Source of the DNA: Aquanectria penicillioides
Lineage: Eukaryota > Ascomycota > Sordariomycetes > Hypocreales > Nectriaceae
Direction of reading: 5' to 3'
DNA length: 64,000 nucleotides
NCBI GenBank assembly: GCA_003415625.1
Contig: PYIU01000002.1
Span: 3,038,001-3,102,000 of the forward strand
Both the position numbers and the translations under genes were made by a program. Below, piece by piece: positions 47,964 through 58,948 of the stretch (the first letter of the stretch is position 1; each line of letters begins with the position of its first letter). Under the pieces are notes generated by a model that made no database searches, was not told the DNA's origin, and saw only the letters and a program-made list of their open reading frames with translations.

Positions 47964-49724
47964 ATGAAAGTTCCTTATAACGTGCTCCATGTCAGCGGAA
48001 ATGTCCTCTTCGCTGCCCGGGGAGGCAGGATTCATTCCTTCAGCCTACACGATGGCACCCATGTCTCAACATGGAAGCATCCTGATGTCGAAAGAGTAGA
48101 TGCCGCGGTCAAGAAGGAAGCAGTTTCAAACACGAATGACAAACCAGTGGGTTCTGTCCCTACTGCTGGCGAGGGAGGAGACGGCGATGAGCCTCCGGCT
48201 AAGAGACAGAAGGTTGAGGAGCCCAAGGATGAAGCCGGCAAAGAAGATGCACGGGATCCCAATGTTCCAGAGGGAAAGAAGGCTCGGGGAAAAGAGAAGC
48301 AAAGCGGGAAAAAGAGTAAGAACAGACAAAACAACCTGCAACGTCGGGAGCCTCAAATGAAGGTCCCAGATCGTCCTATCATCACACACATGACAGGTAC
48401 AACTGATGGCGCATATCTACTGGCAATTACCGGTCACGACAAGGCCATCTGGGTCTTTGAGCATGATGGAAAGGGCCATTTCAACCAGCTTAGCCAGCGG
48501 TGAGTAGCCTTGTATATCGGAGGAATGGCGCAAGGCATATGTGGCTAATACCATTGCAGAACCATGCCCAAGCGTCCCAGTTCTGTCGCCATTGGTCCAG
48601 ACTCTCAGGTCATATGTGCCGACAAGTTCGGTGATGTCTACGCACTCCCACTTCTTGAGGCATCTACAACATCCGATACTCCTCAGTCGCCAACGCCCTC
48701 ACTCGCAGTCGCCAAGCCTGCCTTTAAGCCATCTGCAAACACCACAACTGTACACTCAAAGCGCAATCTCCGAGCTCTCGCTAATCAGCAGCATCAGCTA
48801 GAGCTTGCTACTCGATCGAAAATCGAGCTCGATGTGAAGGGTGAAGGCCCTTCCTTTGAGCTTAGCCTCCTACTAGGACACGTATCTATGCTGACCTCGG
48901 TGATCCTGGGCGAGATTGGTGGTCGGAGGTATATTCTTACAGCAGATCGTGATGAGCACATCAGGGTTTCAAGATATATCCCCCAGGCACACGTGATTGA
49001 AGGGTACTGTCTCGGCCACAAGGAATTCGTGAGCGCCATGGCCATCCCAAACACACGGGAAGAGGTCCTCATTTCAGGCGGCGGAGACGAGGACCTATTC
49101 GTATGGGACTGGAGGGCTGGAATCATTCTGTCGAAAACCAGCATCCTGTCCCTCGCTCAAGAGATTGCGCCTCAGCTCACCAAAGTTGCCGTAACCACCC
49201 TCAAGACATTGGTCTACCCAACTAGTGATGGAGACCTAGTTTACGTTTTCGCAGTCTGTGAAGAGTAGGGTTTTGCTATCTTATTACGGGAACTGGAGTG
49301 CTAACGATTTTGTAGGGTCCAAGCCATCTTTTCTTGGCAACTTACTGGAGACGGCATACTAAATCACCCCTCTATCATCCAACTCCCTGGCAAGCCCCTA
49401 GACGTGGCATTCGACTCTGCTAATAACGGCGAACCACCCAAGGTCATTAGTGTCGTGGACGCCGGTGATCAGGCCCAAGTAAGAAGCCTAGCCATTTATT
49501 CGTTGACAATGACGGACGAAAAGCTGGCTGTTGGCACGACATCCTTTGTCAACGATGAAGCCCTCGAGGCAGAAGAGCTAGACATCGAGGAGAAGGTGGT
49601 GGAAGTGCTGTTGTACAATACGGAAAACCTACGGAAGCAGGCCACGGAAGCCGGTGGAGAGCCGGCCGAGCGTCAAGACGGCGAGGAACAGGAGGGCCCC
49701 GAGGCCATGGTTACCGAAGAATGA
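47964..49724 (+). CDS. TRM82: tRNA (guanine-N7) methyltransferase WD40 subunit Trm82
   Basis: Exons 47964-48499, 48560-49264 and 49316-49724 (introns 60 and 51 nt), 549 aa. It is the non-catalytic WD-repeat partner of Trm8; the complex makes m7G46 in tRNA. Visible features: N-terminal beta strand (VLHVSGNVLFAARGGRIHSF), a long charged insert with basic runs (GKKARGKEKQSGKKSK), then propeller blades with ITGHDKAIWVFEHDG, TMPKRPSSVAI, ADKFGDVYALPLLE, ILTADRDEHIRVSRY and LISGGGDEDLFVWDW. DKFGDVY and ADRDEHIRVSR are characteristic of this family. The acidic C-terminus has no recognised motif. Divergent to RPP0. Confidence 0.94.
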
Positions 49725-50337
49725 TGAAGTAAGAATGGACACCTCTTGAAAATAGAGGCGAACCTTGAGTGAGTTTGTTTCGATAGTAATTGGCAAACAA
49801 AGTTGGGCCGAAATAATTCTCTGGCTGTGTCTTTTTTTCTGTGTCATTCTCATACTGAAAACAATTCATTGCCCGAGTTCGTTCCCGATTTGACACGCAG
49901 GTGCAACAAGTATCAATTGTTGACAGAAAATCATCATATTTCATGGTCTACGTCTTCAACTACCAAACTCATTGAATCGTCTATGCCCTCCGAACGCCTT
50001 CCAGCCAGATCGAATGCTCCATCAAACCGAAACACGATCCGTCAAAGCGCGTATATCACCCGCTATCTCTCCCCGCTCCCTTCCCCATGTTCATCACTGT
50101 GCTGCAGGGAGGGACAAATGTCGACCCCCGTGGTTTTGGTATCATTGAGAAAGTAATGATTAGGCGACGTTGAAAAAAATCGTAACTGTCAACGTCCACA
50201 CTCAACTGCGCCGTTGGTCCCCCCGCGGTTGAGATATGCTGCTTCCTGGGCGGGGACGTGCCGGGAATGTACGCCATCATGACGCCGATACTGTTTCTGC
50301 ACCCATATTAAGAGGCGGGTGCCCACATGTTGGTCGT
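49725..50337. other. convergent 3' regions of TRM82 and YDJ1
   Basis: A 610-bp stretch between two converging stops. No gene is supported; it presumably holds 3' UTRs. Confidence 0.5.
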
Positions 50338-51796
50338 TTACTGCGAAGCGCACTGCACACGCTCACCACCAGGGTGACCATCCTCATCGTCGTCGTCCAT
50401 CATGCCGTCAGGGTGGCCGAAAACCTTGTTCTGGGTCTGGCCATCCATATCTTCGAGGTCGGCAGGCTCGGTCATGGCCTCCTTGGGAGGAACGTTCAGG
50501 ACAACGGGGGAGGGAAGGATCTTTCGGAGCGACTCGAAAGCAGCCTCGTCGGAGGTCCAGTTCTTCTCGGGGAACTTGACGTTGAACTGGATGTAGAGGT
50601 TTCCAAAGTCGTGGTGTCGAGGGGAAGGCATACCCTGGCCGCGAACCATCTTCACAGCATCTGGGAGGTAGGTTAGCAAACTGTATGGGACTTTCTTTTT
50701 CTCCTTTTTATTTTATTTTGTAATTTTGAAGGGGCATTCGCGACGTACCTTGGGCAATGGCCTCGCCGGGGAGAATATCAATGCTGAGCCATCGGTCGTC
50801 GAGGTGCTCAATGAAAATAGTGCCACCAGCCAGAGCAGTGACGAGCTCAATCTCGCAGTTGAAGAGGAGGTCGTCATCCTTACGGGTGAATCGAGAGTGG
50901 GGCTTCTGCTCAATCTCGAAGACAACATCGCCGGCTTGAACACCGGGCGCTTGGTCACCTTCGCCGCGGAATTCAACCTTTGTACCGCTACGAACACCCT
51001 TGTCAACGTGGACGTGGAGGACCTTGCGGTCGACAATGGTCTTCTTGCCATTGCACTGCTTGCAGCGATCCTTCTCCTTGATAATCTCGCCCTCGCCGTT
51101 ACAGTCAGGGCAGACAGTCTGGAACCGCTGGATCATGGGACCCATCTGGCGCATCATGGTCTTCATACCATGACCATCGCAGCCAGGGCACTTCTTGACT
51201 GCACCCTCCTTGCCGCCAAGACCCTCGCACTTGGGGCAGATAATGGACCGTTGGAGAGCCAGTTTGGAGATCTTGCCGCGGTAGACGTCCTCGAGGGAAA
51301 CCTTGTGAGTGTGGTGAATGGTTCGTGCCTTAGGGGGGCCTCGGTTGTTCATGCCACCGAACATGCCGCCGAGGCCACCACCGAAACCACCGCCGCCGAA
51401 GAACTGAGCAAACAGGTCCTCAGCGGCCATGCCACCACCACCGGCGCCGCCCTCGAGGCCTGCCTCGCCATATTGGTCGTAAATCTGTCGCTTCTGGGAG
51501 TCGGAGAGGATCTCGTAGGCGTGGGAAACCTCCTTGAACTTCTCTTCGGCATCGGGGTTGTGGGCGTTCTTGTCTGGGAGGGGTCAGCTGGGACGAAACT
51601 TATTAGATTGTTTGGTGAGCGCATGACGGCTTACCTGGATGGTACTTCAAGGCGCCAGTCTTGTAGGCCTTCTTCAGCTCCTGCTCGGTAGCTGTGGGAG
51701 AGACCTGGGGGTCAACGGTTTAGATTATGCAGTAGAAGCAGGGGGCAGCCGGATACATACACCAAGAGTGTCGTAGAGCTTGGTTTCCTTGACCAT
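50338..51796 (-). CDS. YDJ1: type I Hsp40 co-chaperone (Ydj1/mas5)
   Basis: Exons 51796-51761, 51704-51635, 51573-50749 and 50660-50338 (introns 56, 61 and 88 nt), 417 aa. It delivers substrates to Hsp70 and stimulates its ATPase, in the cytosol and at mitochondrial/ER surfaces. The J domain is split by the first two introns: [27 protein letters not shown], then HPDKN with the essential HPD. It is followed by a Gly-rich region ([15 protein letters not shown]), the zinc-finger domain with four CxxCxGxG-type repeats ([32 protein letters not shown]), two beta-barrel substrate domains, and a C-terminal CaaX box CASQ for farnesylation, identical to yeast Ydj1. The first coding exon has only 36 nt. 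Confidence 0.96.
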
Positions 51797-53192
51797 GATT
51801 GCGGTTGGGTTTGGGGATGTCTAAAGGGGTCGGTTGTCGAGGAAGAAAGGGTGTGGTGACGCGAGGAAGACAGGGACTATGCGGGAGTAGCCAATTAGTA
51901 AAAGCTGGATAGCCAAAGCAACAAAAGCGCAAGGCAATGATGACAGGGAGGGATCCGGGCGCAGGCAGGTCACCGCAGGGACAATGCGGCGCAAAAAAAA
52001 AAAAAAAAAAAAGAGACGAGTTGAGAAAAGCAAGCGCTCAAGCAAGGGTCTCGCATATGTTGGTTTGGGTTGTTGAGGAGCGTACCTTTTGTCCACCAAA
52101 GCGTATCTCGAAGTCGGATGGCGGGGCTGTGGGAGTTGTTCGGGATCTCTTTTTTCTGGGTGAATAAAATCGGAGGGGCTGGATGACGACGCTGCCTGTG
52201 ACGAACGACAAGGACAAGCGGAACGCGGTTGATGCAAGGGGATGCAACCTCGAAACAGACGAGTATGGGCGATGCGAAGAAAAGATTGGGATGAGGAGAA
52301 GAAATTCCCGCGACAAGAAATGGGATCTTGATCAGCACTGGAGCGTTGAGGTCGAGATTAGGCGCTGGGCTGGGGTTTGAGCGGACGGGTTTTGAGAAGG
52401 GAGGCTGCAGGCAGGGTCGTCGGTCGGCGGAGCGTGCGCCTCATGGAATTGTGTGGAAGAATGTCGATTCTGTGGCGGTGCTGATAATGCACGACTTCAT
52501 GCTGCCTGCGCGCCCTGGGGTGGGCTGCGAACCCGGGCCGAACCCACTGGCCCAACGGGGATATTACCAAGCACCGGTCACGACGAGTGCCTGAAAGGCA
52601 ATGTAAGTCGAGACCTGAAGGCGAAGAAGAAGGAAAAAAAAAAACACCCCAGGACTATTCGGTTGCCTTACATCCTTGCCCTTCTCTTCTTTTCTTTCAA
52701 GCGCCTCGCGTCGTGTAGCTGACCTTGGTCTCCTCGTTCCACCGAGCATCTTTTTTGATTTCTCACCAGAAGGATTGCTAGCGGGCCACCATGACGTCCC
52801 CCCCCCGTCTCAGGACCTCCGCCTGCTATTCTCATCATGACGAGGCTGCCGGGCCAAGGTACAGCACTAACACGGCGGGTACATGACGCCCCCAAGAAAC
52901 CCCTGGAAGGCTTCAAGTACCGTCGTGATTCTGACTCTGAGAATCCGTCCGACTTTTTTTCCCTTGCCCTTGTCCAGCCGCAGGGTCCGGTGGAGGGCTC
53001 CACCAGGTGGCACCGAGTGGCACGGGCGAGGCCTGTTTGGGGCACCAGTGTTACTATCTCACTGAGGTCCCTGGAGTGGAGGTTACTGAAGCCCGATCCC
53101 CGGGCAGGCTCCGTGTTGGCTGCAACACGCCCCGAGGCACACTAAAGGCAGTATTCTTCCGTGCAGCCTTCACACCACCTCCTGGCCCTCCT

Positions 53193-53218
53193 CCACCTCC
53201 GCCTCCGCCTCCGCCTCC
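53193..53218. repeat. CCTCCG hexanucleotide repeat
   Basis: About four copies of cctccg/cctcca in tandem, intergenic. Confidence 0.6.
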
Positions 53219-53938
53219 ACGGCATTCTTGGGCTAGACGTCCAAAAGCACAATGGCTGCAGCCTGAGAAAGGGGACTGGGCGGGCTGGACGGGCTAATGA
53301 CCCAGAATAAGCAAAAAGGATCTCCGATGTCTGTCGGTCCTCCCTTGCATCGCCTGTCCCTTTGTGCCGGGACTCGAGGCTGCTGCGTCAATACAGTCAG
53401 TACGTACTAACAAATACGAATACCTAGACATAGACCCACAGCACCCACCAAATTGCACAGTCCTTCATGGCGATGAACGCCCAGCGCCAGTGCCAGTTTG
53501 GGTGGCTTGCCTTTCCTTGTTGGGGAGGGGGGCGGTTTCTTTTTTTTTTCCCGCCTAGTACAAGCGATGGTTCCCAGGAACTCGGGGGCCCGAGTAATTC
53601 TCGACCATTAAGACCCCAGTGTCTCAACGAGCGAGTCAGGCTGTATGATAACGAGGTAACGGGATAACGGGCGGAAGAAGCCCACCGTACACAAGGAGGT
53701 TGGTTGCACCCTTGATGCAAACATATGTTGTTATTAGAAAAGTATTGCCGCCCATGCCAGCCTATCATAAAATTCGGCTTTCCAACATCCAGCTACCTCT
53801 GTTGCCGTATCTCGCAGAAAGCACAGTCAGTATCCGTACTGTCATCTAAGCTGAAAATGTAACCTAGAGTAAGGACGTACCCCCAGCCTCGTCACCCCCC
53901 AACTTCGTCGCTGTTTCTCACCAAACCACTCCTTGTGA

Positions 53939-54064
53939 ACATTGTATAATAGAAAAATAATGGCAAATTAAAAATGATAAAGATATAACATTAAACTCAA
54001 TAATATTCTAATTTCTATAATGTATAAAATATCTTGTTATCAAAACAATCCTTTTTTTTTTTTT
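53939..54064. other. AT-rich island
   Basis: About 125 bp made almost entirely of A and T (many taa, ata and aat words, ending in a run of T), abruptly different from its GC-rich surroundings. It may be a remnant of a RIP-mutated repeat or a structural/promoter element. No coding or terminal-repeat structure is visible. Confidence 0.6.
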
Positions 54065-54334
54065 GGAGGGTGACCGGGTTGTGGGTACATACTCTACGTT
54101 AGCCTCAAGTCGTTGCTGCACACCAGCGGGGGTTGGTCTTGACATCACTGCTTTTACCTGGTGCTGGTGGGCACTTCTCCACTCCGATTTCCAAAACTTG
54201 GTGATACCTTACACCAAAGTAGTCGATCCCAAAGCCTCGGTCTCGCCTGTACACAAGTGATGTTCATTCGCATACAGGCAATTCGAAAGTAGCCCTTCAC
54301 GTCGTCAAACTACATCGGAACCTATCCTTTTGTT

Positions 54335-55858
54335 ATGGACAAGGGCACCTCCACCGGCCAGGACAAAAAACGAAAGCCAGCTCCTAGGCGCAACGCTGAG
54401 GCCCGTCGTGAACAAAACCGCCTAGCTAGCCGCAATTATCGTACGTCCGCCCATCTCATTCCCAGTACCATACATCGCCTCGTCTATTACTTCGTAGCTT
54501 CTTCGCGTAGGGGGTTTAAGATGCTAACCTCGCCTCAACAGGAGAGAAGCGGAAACAGAAACTAGCGCTTCTGAACCAACTCTTGGAACCTCAGTCTTCA
54601 GCCCCGACCAGCTCCAGCGTCCTGCATGACCAAAATGACGCCCAAGTAAATGCCTCTGATGGTTTCCGAAACGAGGATGTCACTCTGGTTCAACCGGAAC
54701 ACTCACAAATCCAGAACCTTGACGGCACAGATCTTCCGGGCATCGATGAATATATCGTCCCGCTCGAGACACCCATCTCTCAGTCTGAAACCTCCACATT
54801 CAGCGGCCGGAATTCCTTCTCTCTCACGTCTGCTCCCATCCAGTTAGAAAACTCACTAAGTAACCATCATTTCTTGATGGCCGATAACAGCGACTTCTCG
54901 CAAACACTTCAGGATTCACATTCCAGAACATCTGTTCAACAAGTGGCAAACAAAACTGATGTGGAATCCTACAAAAGCGATGCCTTCCGCAGAGTTCTAA
55001 ACGAAGTTGAAGATCTCTCTGTTGAACAGAAACGAGGCCTCATCCAGCTCCTTCAGCACCAGATGCAAGACGCTACTACCTCATCGCATCCCCCATCACG
55101 CTCTTCCAACACCCAGACGCTCACTTCCCATAACTATGACTCCCTCTCAGTACCTCGTACAAGACTTCAGTTGGAGGCCATACAATTTTCCATCGCCCTC
55201 CGCTTTGTTGCCACTGCCCGTCCCTGCCAAGCCCCAAACGAGTACGTCATGGACACAGGCCTCTTCAGCGCCCTTTTCGCCAATTGCTTCGCCTTAGGCA
55301 TGGCCAACATTGAACCCCTTCTGGTCGAAGACGGATGGAGTATCTTCGGCCTTGGGCCTGATATCGCATATCATCCATCGCAGCTATCCGTCGTGAGAGC
55401 CAAGTTCCGCAACTTGGCGCCTGCTTTGAGGCCTGGCGACAAGCAATTGACTGTTGCTCACCACCCTTACATTGTAAGTTCCACTCGTCTCCCAATGCTG
55501 GCTGGTGCATGTGTGTCTGTACTTTTCTGAAAGAAGAGTCTGACAAACCTAGGACGTGATTCCTTTCATAACGTTCCGCGAGAAAGTCCTCGCCGCTCTC
55601 GAACATGAACCGCCCCTCCTTGATGAGGACGTTTTATGTCATGACATGCTCACCGGGCTGGTGTGTTGGGGTTCACAACGCAACAACACTCTTGGCATGG
55701 GCGCTGCTGTTCCCTGGGATGTTCGAAGCTGGGAACCTAGGGTATGGTTCCTTCAAAAGTATTATGATTTCGTGGGTGCCTGGGATGACGAGATGTGGAA
55801 AGGCACACGGCGTTGGCATGATATGCGTGGTGAACGTATTCACCCATTCCCGCCATGA
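54335..55858 (+). CDS. bZIP transcription factor with DUF3425 domain
   Basis: Exons 54335-54440, 54542-55473 and 55553-55858 (introns 101 and 79 nt), 447 aa. Basic region at residues 17-45: PRRNAEARREQNRLASRNYR across intron 1, then EKRKQK, matching N-x7-R of fungal bZIPs (Yap-like NYR). The leucine zipper is short: LALLNQLLE is followed at once by Pro-Gln. The middle is disordered and Ser/Thr/Gln-rich. The C-terminal third is DUF3425: HHPYIDVIPFITFREKVLAAL, then PWDVRSWEPRVWFLQKYYDF and the end RRWHDMRGERIHPFPP. Such proteins are nuclear regulators, often of stress or secondary metabolism; the targets are unknown. No neighbouring biosynthetic cluster is present. Confidence 0.88.
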
Positions 55859-56447
55859 GTCAAACACGACCGTACTGGCAAACGATATTGGGGACAGAGG
55901 GGTGACCCGATTTTGGGACCAATCAAATTTTTTTTTTGTTCCATGTCAGAAGAGGAGCTTAGGCGTGTGAGAGGAAAACACGCTGTGGCTAAGGGGAAGC
56001 TAGATGGTTTGGAGTGAGGAGCCGAAGCTATTCCTCTAATCACGATGGACATCAACTTGGAAAGCGGAGGCGATATGGAAAAGGTATTAAACGTAATCAT
56101 GTCATGTACTATTACAAAAGTCCTATCGAAGCAGAAGAGAGCTCGAAGGCTAACGTCAAAAGAAAAACAAAAGGGTATGGTATCACTAAAGAATGCCCAG
56201 CCAAACGAATGCCCGCGAACAAGGCTTTGCCCAAATTAGGCAAAGACCAAGAAACAATATAAAAAAAGGCACACGCATGAGGCGAAGTTCATCACGCCTG
56301 TTTTTACACCAAGCATAGTTAAAAGGTCTTTCTGCTGGGGCCGTTTTCCACAAAGGGTCGTCGTTCGTTGTCATGATCCACGTCTCTTCCATCCTAACCC
56401 GGAAGTTGGTTCATGTAACAAAGTAGAAACACAGATTACTCGTCAGT
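55859..56447. other. convergent 3' regions
   Basis: A 590-bp stretch between the bZIP and CAP-Gly gene stops, AT-richer than its surroundings. No gene was recognised. Confidence 0.45.
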
Positions 56448-58948
56448 TTAGAAGGCGTCTTCGAAGGGGCAGTCGACGCTGTCGTGACCATCGCGCTCAC
56501 ATACGGCGCACCACTTCTCCGGGTCCATGATGCCGCTCTCTTTGCCAGCGACAGGGCCAGACTCCATGGGGTTGGGGAGAATCTTGACATTGGGTGATGG
56601 GGGACCGGGGTTCTTGAACTTCAAGGTGGACAACGGCGCGGGAGCGCCATCGCCAGTAGGAGTGTGAGGGTTCAGCTTGTCGTGAGTGTTGCCCTTGTCC
56701 ATCTTCATATCACCGTTTGTCTTGGCGCCATCAGGACCAAACATGTTGGTGCAAGTGAGGATATCGTGGCCGTTAGTCTCGCAAATCTCACACCAGAGAG
56801 TGCTCGACTCGGTAGCGTTGGAGAAGGCGTCGCTCTCGGGCATCGTGTCGAGCGTGCTGGTACGCTTGTGGGCGGCCTTGTGGGTGGCCTCGGGGGAGCG
56901 AGGCTCGTAGGCCTGAGCCAGAACGACGGTATCACGAGAGTCCCGGAGGGAAGATCGATGCCCAGGGCCACCTCCAGTTGAGCGGAGGGCCTCAACCTCT
57001 TGCTCCAGCTCCTCTGCTCGGGTTGTTTTCTTGTCAAGGAGACCCTGTAGTTCGGCAACCTGTCGCTCCAGGTTGTCTCGCGCAATCTTGCTCTCAGCGG
57101 CATCGCCTCCGATAAAAGAACCAGGTCGCTGGGTGGGCGTCCGGTCATCTCCATTCGGGATAGCATCACGGCTGAGGGAGTGGATAATCGCTTTGAGTCC
57201 TCTAATCTCGTCGTCCTTCTGTTCCAACTCCTTTGACGAAACCGTCGGCTCGCCGTTCCCAGCGCTCCCGGCGGCAGCCTTTTCTCGTTCACGGCGCAAT
57301 TCAGTCCTCGTGCGCTCAACTTCACCACGCAAGAACTCCACCTCGCCACGGGCCTCAGCTTCACCCCGACGAGCATCCTCCAAGCCTTCCTCTAGCTCCA
57401 AGACGAGTTCCTCAAGTTGTTTTAGTTGGCTGGCTACGGAGTCAACGTCGACACTTCGGGACTCTAGCTCTCGAATGTCGGCCATGAGCTCCTCCATTCT
57501 CTTCTCGTACACGCGCTCTGTCTCGGAGCTGGCTAATTCGAGGGTGTCGATGGTACTTCGGAAATCAGCTCGGTGAGCGTCAAACTCCGAAGTAAGCATG
57601 GCGATCTTGTCGTTCTTTTCTCGGAGCAGCTGTCGAAGCTGTGCTGAATCCTTGCTGTCCATGCTGTTTCGTTGGGGAGGTGGTGGTAGGCCCTCGGCAT
57701 TCTCCATCAGACCCTGAAGTTCGACAAGACTGCTCTCCATTTCGGCGAGCGTAGACGATTGTTCTCGGAGCTGTTGATCGCGGTCTTCAAGTTGGGCCCG
57801 CAGTCGCTCCATCTCTTCCTCGTTGGCGTTATTGGCAGCGCGGGAAGCCGCACGGGAGGCAGCGCGAGAAACGGGTCGAATTTTAGCGTTGAAAGACGAT
57901 ACCGATCCCGCGCTACCGTTGGTCCCGGAGCGTTGGACACCGATGGGAGTCGCATCCTCCTCCAGCCCAGATACTGATCCCAAGGCAGAAGCACTTCGGG
58001 GACCCATACTAGGCTTGCGATCCAGCTTAGACATCTTCTTGCTGGGGTCGCCAGCGGCTCCGCGCACGCTCTGGGCGAAACGGTTCGTAGGGCTACCATA
58101 CCGCGCGGGTTGAGACTTGGCGGGTGTAGTCATGGACGGCCGGGGCCCGGGAGTCATCTGCATCCGGCGAACGGGGGAGTCGGGGCGGGGCAGAGAAGTC
58201 CTGGGAGCCCGTTTGCCTTGAGGGCTCGGGGCCCGGGCGCCAGGGCCAACAGATGCGCTGAACTTAGGCAGGGCCGGGGTCGGAGGTGTGTAGTTGACTG
58301 AGTTTTGGTTTCCGGCCCGCAGACCACCGTAAGTGCTGGTAGTTGGAGTTAAGGGTATCGCCGGAATCGACTCGCGCCGCACGAAGGCTTTGGCGACGGG
58401 TAGGAAGATGCCAGCGCCTGGGATAGTTGTATTGAAGTATGATACACTGTATCGAATCTGTCAGCAAGTTGGACCTCAACGTCTGGGTCAGAGATCAAGG
58501 TTCCGGCTTACCCATCAACATCGCCGCTGTTTTTGCCCCGAACAGCGTACTCTGGCTGGAGTTCGACTCCGGCAAAGACACCCCTTTTGCCTTGAACTGA
58601 ACCGACAAAACGGACGGTTCCTTGCATGCCGCCTGGAACATCGACGGTATCTCCCAGGGCAACATCGGCGCCGATGCCGCGGCCTGGGGTCGTGGGAATC
58701 ATGTTCTGGGACTGATCGCTCAGGACGGACTCGACGGCGTAACTCTCAGTGACATCGGGGATGCTGGCGAGCGAGCTGGGCGTGAGGGCTGCCAGCGAGG
58801 CTTTGCGCGGGAGAGGAGGAGGCGCAAGTCGGGAGTGAGAAGCGTAGGCGCCTTTGAGATTGGGAGTCGACGCGGTGTTTGAAGGACGTCGTAAGGACCG
58901 CGAAGGCGTCTTGGGCCGCGAGTGAGTGGTTGTTGTTGCAGAAGGCAT
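56448..58948 (-). CDS. CLIP-170-like CAP-Gly microtubule plus-end protein
   Basis: Exons 58948-58512 and 58446-56448 (65-nt intron), 811 aa. A basic Ser-rich N-terminus precedes a CAP-Gly domain (about 95-170): GDTVDVPGGMQGTVRFVG, GKRGVFAGVELQPEYAVRGKNSGDVDGV, then YFNTTIPGAGIFLPVAK; the usual GKNDG is GKNSG here. A Ser/Arg/Pro-rich basic stretch, likely to bind tubulin, is followed by a long coiled coil (about 255-530, heptads in EEMERLRAQLEDRDQQLREQ and similar). Near the C-terminus are two CCHC zinc knuckles of spacing C-x2-C-x4-H-x4-C (CEICETNGHDILTC and CAVCERDGHDSVDC). The protein ends EDAF, an acidic-aromatic tail. This matches CLIP-170/Tip1/Bik1 proteins, which track growing microtubule ends and link them to dynactin or the cortex. 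Confidence 0.92.

Larger units (their letters stand above)
51797..54334. other. divergent promoter region YDJ1/bZIP
   Basis: A 2.5-kb region without a supported gene. It contains a poly-A run (51994-52013), a CCTCCG microsatellite (53193-53218), and a distinct AT-rich island at 53939-54064. I looked for tandem heat-shock-element units near YDJ1 and saw no convincing run. Confidence 0.45.

Noticed and set aside
50726..51691. Long open frame (321 codons) on the plus strand
   Set aside because: Exactly antisense to the YDJ1 zinc-finger and substrate domains; its Leu/Ala/Val-rich composition is the shadow of a highly biased gene.
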